Positions 60,248 to 64,000 of a stretch of DNA of 64,000 nucleotides are shown one piece after another (positions within the stretch are counted from its first letter, which is position 1; each line of letters starts with the position of its first letter). This DNA is from Sva-07 sp963710625 (lineage in GTDB: Bacteria > Actinomycetota > Acidimicrobiia > Acidimicrobiales > Ilumatobacteraceae): contig CAVQBG010000022.1 in the NCBI GenBank assembly GCA_963710625.1, forward strand, positions 124,001-188,000. The letters are read 5' to 3'. The notes beneath the pieces are model-generated. The model was not told where the DNA came from. It was given only the letters and a program-made list of their open reading frames with translations, and searched no databases. Made by a program: the position numbers and the translations under genes.

Positions 60248-61110
60248 GGGCCCTGTGGCGTACCAGCCGCCCGAAACAATGGCTGAAGAACGTGCTCGTG
60301 TTCGCCGCGCCCGGGGCTGCCGGCGTGCTCGACCAGGGCGACAACCTCGCACTCACCTTGATCGCGTTCGTGTCGTTCTGCTTCGCGGCGAGCGGCATCT
60401 ACATCTGGAACGACCTGCTCGACGTCGACGCCGATCGCCGGCACCCGACGAAGTCCGACCGCCCGATCGCCGCCGGGCAGCTGTCGGTGGGTGCGGCCCG
60501 GGCGGCGGGCGTCGCGTTCCCGATCGTCGCGCTCGGTCTGGCTGCGCTCACGGGCCGCTGGCAGACCGTGGCGGTCGTCGGCACCTACATCGTCATCACG
60601 ATCGCCTACACCCTGCGACTCAAGCACGTCCCGGTCGTCGACGTGGTGACGGTGGCGGCCGGTTTCGTGTTGCGAGCGGCCGCCGGCGCGGTCGCCGTCG
60701 ACGTGCCGATGTCGCGGTGGTTCGTGCTGTGCATCACGTTCGGGTCGCTGTTCATCGTCGTCGGGAAGCGGTACGCCGAGTTGAACGAGGTCGGCGGCGG
60801 TGCCGGCACGCGGGCGACGCTCGAGGAGTACTCGATCGGCTACCTCCGGATCATGCTGTCGGTGAGCCTCGCGGGGGTGCTGATCAGCTACTGCGTGTGG
60901 GCCTTCGAGACCAGCGCACTGTCGGCGAGCGACTGGCCGTTGTACGAGCTGTCGATCGTGCCGATGCTCATGGCGTTGATGCGGTACCTGTTCGTGCTCG
61001 AAGAAGGAGGCGGAGCGGCCCCCGAAGAAGTGTTCACGAGCGATCGGTTGCTGGTATTCCTGGGGTTCTGTTGGATCGTCGTCTATGGTCTCGCCGTCTA
61101 TGTCTCCTGA
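60241..61110 (+). CDS. ubiA: Decaprenyl-phosphate phosphoribosyltransferase (UbiA family)
   Basis: Joins phosphoribosyl pyrophosphate to decaprenyl phosphate at the membrane, first step to decaprenylphosphoryl-arabinose. About 289 residues with eight to nine helices. RTSRPKQWLKNVLVFAAPGA and the Asp-rich motif YIWNDLLDVDADRRHPTKSD match the mycobacterial Rv3806c type, as does ITFGSLFIVVGKRYAELNEV. GTG 60241 (or TTG 60244) gives MLRALWRTSRPKQW; the upstream extension is open but unconserved. Confidence 0.9.
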   Translation: MLRALWRTSRPKQWLKNVLVFAAPGAAGVLDQGDNLALTLIAFVSFCFAASGIYIWNDLLDVDADRRHPTKSDRPIAAGQLSVGAARAAGVAFPIVALGLAALTGRWQTVAVVGTYIVITIAYTLRLKHVPVVDVVTVAAGFVLRAAAGAVAVDVPMSRWFVLCITFGSLFIVVGKRYAELNEVGGGAGTRATLEEYSIGYLRIMLSVSLAGVLISYCVWAFETSALSASDWPLYELSIVPMLMALMRYLFVLEEGGGAAPEEVFTSDRLLVFLGFCWIVVYGLAVYVS

Positions 61111-61870
61111 TCACGCCGCCACCGATCCGCCGGATCTCGCCACGGTCACCGCGAGGGTTGCCGACGTGCAGGGGTGGATGTCACCCGGCCAGGCCGCAAC
61201 GTTGTACGACGCGGCGCGCCGGTGCCCGCCGATGGGAACGATCGTCGAGATCGGCAGTTTCCAGGGCCGATCCACCATCGTGCTCGCCAGTGCCGCCGCG
61301 CCGGAGGTCGCCGTCATCGCCATCGACCCGCACGCGGGCAACGACCGAGGGCCGCAGGAGATCGACGGTTTCGCCGAGGAGGCCGAGGACGACAACGCGA
61401 CGTTCCTCGCCAACCTGGATCGGGCCGGCGTCGCCGACCGTGTCCGGCACCTGCGGATGTTCTCCGATGCCGCGCTCGCCGAGGTGAACGAGCCGATCGA
61501 CGTGCTGTACATCGACGGGGCCCACCGCTACGCGCCCGCCCGCGACGACATCCGGGACTGGGGCGCCCGCGTCACCGATGGCGGCACGATGCTGATCCAC
61601 GACTCGTTCTCCTCGATCGGCGTGACGCTTGCGATCCTGCGCGGGCTCCTCCTCGGCGGTCGATTCCGCTACGTGGGACGCTCGCGGTCGATGACGATCT
61701 ACCGAGCCGATCTCAGCGGTGGCGTCTCGGCTCGCGCGTCCAACGCCGGGCGGCAGTTGGCGCAGCTGCCCTGGTTCGTCAAGAACGTCGCGCTCAAGGT
61801 GGCGTTGTCGCTCGGGCTGGGCAAGGTGCTCGCCCGGTTCGGACGAGACGTGCCCGAGTGGCCGTACTGA
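61100..61870 (+). CDS. Class I SAM-dependent methyltransferase (Methyltransf_24 type)
   Basis: 256 residues. SAM motif I MGTIVEIGSFQGRSTIVLAS, acidic IAIDPHAGNDRGPQEI, then DVLYIDGAHRYAPARDDIRD and GGTMLIHDSFSSIGVTLAIL. A C-terminal Leu-rich stretch follows. Relatives modify glycans, peptides or lipids; the substrate is unknown. It sits inside the decaprenylphosphoryl-arabinose set, between ubiA and dprE1. ATG 61085 is an alternative start giving five more residues; 61100 overlaps the ubiA stop by 11 bases. Confidence 0.82.
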   Translation: MSPDHAATDPPDLATVTARVADVQGWMSPGQAATLYDAARRCPPMGTIVEIGSFQGRSTIVLASAAAPEVAVIAIDPHAGNDRGPQEIDGFAEEAEDDNATFLANLDRAGVADRVRHLRMFSDAALAEVNEPIDVLYIDGAHRYAPARDDIRDWGARVTDGGTMLIHDSFSSIGVTLAILRGLLLGGRFRYVGRSRSMTIYRADLSGGVSARASNAGRQLAQLPWFVKNVALKVALSLGLGKVLARFGRDVPEWPY

Positions 61871-61883
61871 GCCCGGTGCTCCG

Positions 61884-63242
61884 GTGAGGACACGCCAGGC
61901 CGAGCTCACCGGTTGGGGTCGCACCGCGCCATCCGCCGCCACGATCGTCGACATCGCCGCGGACGAGTTGAACGAGCGGACCATCAGCGAACTCGCCGCG
62001 CCGCGCGGGATGATCGCACGCGGCCTCGGTCGCGCCTACGGCGATCCGGCGCAGAACGGGGGTGGCGCCGTCCTGCGGCTCACTCCCGGCCCGATCGTGC
62101 TCGACCCCGCCACGGCCACGGTCACTGTCGGCGCCGGTGTCAGCCTCGACGAGCTGCTCCGCCACGTCGTGCCCCGAGGGTTCTTCGTGCCGGTGTCGCC
62201 CGGCACGCGCTTCGTCACCGTCGGCGGGGCGATCGCCAGCGACATCCACGGCAAGAACCATCATGCCGACGGCACGTTCGGCTCGCACGTCGACTCGATG
62301 ACGATGGTGCTCGCCGACGGCACCCGGCGCGTCGTCTCGCCCACCAGCGAGCCCGAGCTGTGGTGGGCGACCGTCGGCGGCATGGGGCTCACGGGCATCA
62401 TCGTCGACGCGACGGTGCGCCTCCTGCCGATCGAGACCAGCCGATGCCTGGTCCTCACCGAGCGCGTGCCCAACCTCGATGCGCTGCTCGAGGTGATGGA
62501 GGCCGGCGACCACCTGCACCGCTACTCGGTCGCATGGGTCGACCTCGTTGCGACCGGCGCCAACCTGGGACGCTCGGTCCTCACCCGCGGCGATCACGCG
62601 ACCTACGACGAACTGGTCGCCGAACAACCGTCGGCGGGCGCCGACCCGCTGGCGTTCCACCCCGGTGCCCTTGCGGCGGTGCCCTCGGTGATGCCGAACG
62701 TGTTGAACCGGTTGGCGGTGCGGGCGTTCAACGAGCTGTGGTATCGCAAGGCGCCGCGGTCCCACCTCGGTATCGAGACGATCACGGGCTTCTTCCACCC
62801 GCTCGACATGGTGGGGGAGTGGAACCGGCTGTACGGCCGGCCCGGCTTCCTCCAGTACCAGTTCGTCGTGCCGTTCGACGCGGTCGATGCCCTCCGCGAG
62901 ATCGTGCGCACGGTGTCCGCGTCCGGGCACGCGAGCTTCCTCGCCGTGCTCAAGCGCTTCGGGCCCGAGAGCGGCGGCATGCTGAGCTTTCCCACTCCGG
63001 GCTGGACCCTCACACTCGACCTCCCGGCCGGCGTCGCCGGGCTCGGCCGGCTCGTCGACGACCTGGATCGCATGGTGCTCGACGCCGGAGGACGGCACTA
63101 TCTGGCCAAGGACGCAACCGCGACGCCCGGGGTGATCCGGGCGGGCTACCCGCGGCTCGACGAGTGGCTCGCGGTGCGCCGTCGGGTCGATCCGGCAGGC
63201 GTGTTCGCGAGCGACCAGGCCCGACGACTCGACCTGCTGTGA
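61884..63242 (+). CDS. dprE1: Decaprenylphosphoryl-beta-D-ribose oxidase
   Basis: FAD-dependent VAO-family oxidase (452 residues) that oxidises the 2'-OH of decaprenylphosphoryl-ribose. ELTGWGRTAPSAATIVDIAA, ARGLGRAYGDPAQNGGG, GGAIASDIHGKNHHADGTFG and FHPLDMVGEWNRLYGRPGFL match mycobacterial DprE1 throughout, as does RRVDPAGVFASDQARRLDLL at the end. The residue aligned with Cys387 of the mycobacterial enzyme is Thr377 (PGWTLTLDLP against PGWNICVDFP). GTG 61884 is used; dprE2 begins 31 bases after the stop. Confidence 0.94.
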   Translation: MRTRQAELTGWGRTAPSAATIVDIAADELNERTISELAAPRGMIARGLGRAYGDPAQNGGGAVLRLTPGPIVLDPATATVTVGAGVSLDELLRHVVPRGFFVPVSPGTRFVTVGGAIASDIHGKNHHADGTFGSHVDSMTMVLADGTRRVVSPTSEPELWWATVGGMGLTGIIVDATVRLLPIETSRCLVLTERVPNLDALLEVMEAGDHLHRYSVAWVDLVATGANLGRSVLTRGDHATYDELVAEQPSAGADPLAFHPGALAAVPSVMPNVLNRLAVRAFNELWYRKAPRSHLGIETITGFFHPLDMVGEWNRLYGRPGFLQYQFVVPFDAVDALREIVRTVSASGHASFLAVLKRFGPESGGMLSFPTPGWTLTLDLPAGVAGLGRLVDDLDRMVLDAGGRHYLAKDATATPGVIRAGYPRLDEWLAVRRRVDPAGVFASDQARRLDLL

Positions 63243-63273
63243 CGATCATCGCCCCGACTGACAGGATGCCCAC

Positions 63274-64000
63274 GTGAACAACGCCGTCAAGCAACCCCAG
63301 ACGATCCTCGTGCTCGGCGGTACGAGCGACATCGGTCAGGCGATCGTGTCGGCGCTCGTGTCCCCGTCGCTGCGCCGCGTGATCCTCGCCGTTCGCCACC
63401 CCGGTGAGGTCGACGTCGACTCGATGACGTTCGGAAGCGCCGACATCGTCGCCGTGCACTTCGACGCCACCGACGTGGAGAGCCACGAGGCGCTCGTCGT
63501 CGATCTCGCGGACCGGTTCGGCGACCTCGACGTCGTGATCCAGGCGTTCGGCCAGCTGGGTGAGCCGGGCCTCCATGATCCGGCTGGAGCAGCGGCGCTC
63601 GCCCAGGTCAACTACGTCGGGGCGGTGTCGTCGGGGTTGGCGGTGGCGCGACAGCTCCGCGCCCAGGGCCACGGCACCCTCGTGGTGCTGTCGAGTGTCG
63701 CCGGTGTGCGCACGAGGGCCTCCAACTTCGTCTACGGCTCCACCAAGGCCGGACAGGATGCGTTCGCCACCGGGCTCGGGGATTGGCTGCACGGATCCGG
63801 GGCGCACGTGATGACCGTCCGACCGGGGTTCGTCCGCTCGTCGATGACCGCCGGCATGGAGGAGGCTCCGTTCTCGGTCGACACCGCCGATGTCGCCGAT
63901 GCCGTTGCGGCCGGATTGCGGCGTGGCCGGAGCGTCGTCTGGGTCCCGGGAATCCTCCAGGTCGTGTTCGGACTGCTGCTCCATGCCCCGGGCATGGTGT
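63274..64000 (+). CDS. dprE2: Decaprenylphosphoryl-2-keto-ribose reductase (3' end beyond window)
   Basis: Short-chain dehydrogenase that completes the ribose-to-arabinose epimerisation with DprE1. The visible 242 codons read MNNAVKQPQTILVLGGTSDI at the NAD(H) site, VIQAFGQLGEPGLHDP, LVVLSSVAGVRTRASN and the catalytic Tyr-X3-Lys FVYGSTKAGQDAFATG, then VRPGFVRSSMTAGMEEAPFS. These match mycobacterial DprE2. GTG 63274 is the likely start. The frame is open to the last base, and about 10-15 more residues are expected. Confidence 0.92.
   Translation, partial: MNNAVKQPQTILVLGGTSDIGQAIVSALVSPSLRRVILAVRHPGEVDVDSMTFGSADIVAVHFDATDVESHEALVVDLADRFGDLDVVIQAFGQLGEPGLHDPAGAAALAQVNYVGAVSSGLAVARQLRAQGHGTLVVLSSVAGVRTRASNFVYGSTKAGQDAFATGLGDWLHGSGAHVMTVRPGFVRSSMTAGMEEAPFSVDTADVADAVAAGLRRGRSVVWVPGILQVVFGLLLHAPGMV

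Overview
The window is one 64 kb stretch of a high-GC, gene-dense bacterial chromosome. The gene content points to an actinobacterium. It holds a mycothiol ligase-like gene, an F420-dependent NADP reductase, a thrS-HIT-pgsA-patA-pimA phosphatidylinositol mannoside locus and a DprE1/DprE2/UbiA decaprenylphosphoryl-arabinose set. It also has the tlyA-nadK-recN-pyrG-nudix-xerD-scpAB-rluB order known from mycobacteria. The mix of these with DUF3048 and YyaL-type proteins would fit a deep-branching group such as Acidimicrobiia (Ilumatobacter-like), but that placement is inference. I see no rRNA, tRNA, CRISPR array, prophage or intact insertion sequence.

Layout. 1-9.3 kb: 3' part of dnaE, an unrecognised protein, a nitroreductase, a YyaL-type thioredoxin-domain protein, fabI, npdG, mshC and a PlsC-type acyltransferase. 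9.4-17.9 kb: thrS, HIT protein, a small membrane protein, pgsA, patA, a GGDEF/EAL protein and pimA. 17.9-25.4 kb: lemA, htpX, DUF3048 lipoprotein, pdxST, yebC, bcp, ruvCAB (ruvA is frameshifted as sequenced). 25.5-38.8 kb: queA, a ~3.9 kb accessory island, then tgt, yajC, secD, secF, apt, rel and hisS. 38.8-45.7 kb: aspS and assorted single genes (hotdog-like protein, Gfo/Idh/MocA oxidoreductase, SSB-like protein, DUF1015, HAD phosphatase, phasin/histone-H1-like protein). 45.7-52.7 kb: tlyA, nadK, recN, pyrG, nudix, xerD, HD protein. 52.7-53.8 kb: an Xre/RES toxin-antitoxin module. 53.8-64 kb: trpS, scpA, scpB, rluB, tyrA, aroA, a HAD-IB phosphatase, ubiA, a methyltransferase, dprE1 and partial dprE2.

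Most genes are packed in short operons with 4-bp ATGA/GTGA overlaps. Where a new transcription unit starts there is very often a TANNNT hexamer 6-8 bases before the start codon and no Shine-Dalgarno sequence, the mark of leaderless transcripts. The least tidy stretch is the queA-tgt island (26.57-30.46 kb). It carries a decayed copy of the queA 3' end, a SnoaL-like gene, a DUF402 gene, broken sigma/anti-sigma genes and a DUF222-HNH gene. Apart from the broken anti-sigma region (28.13-28.52 kb) no stretch over 300 bases lacks a gene.

The most notable points are: the ruvA frameshift in a G5 run; the decayed island between two queuosine genes; the PIM locus with an embedded c-di-GMP enzyme; a DprE1 with Thr where the mycobacterial enzyme has its drug-reactive Cys; and an RES module whose tandem 17-bp repeats abut its own -10 element.
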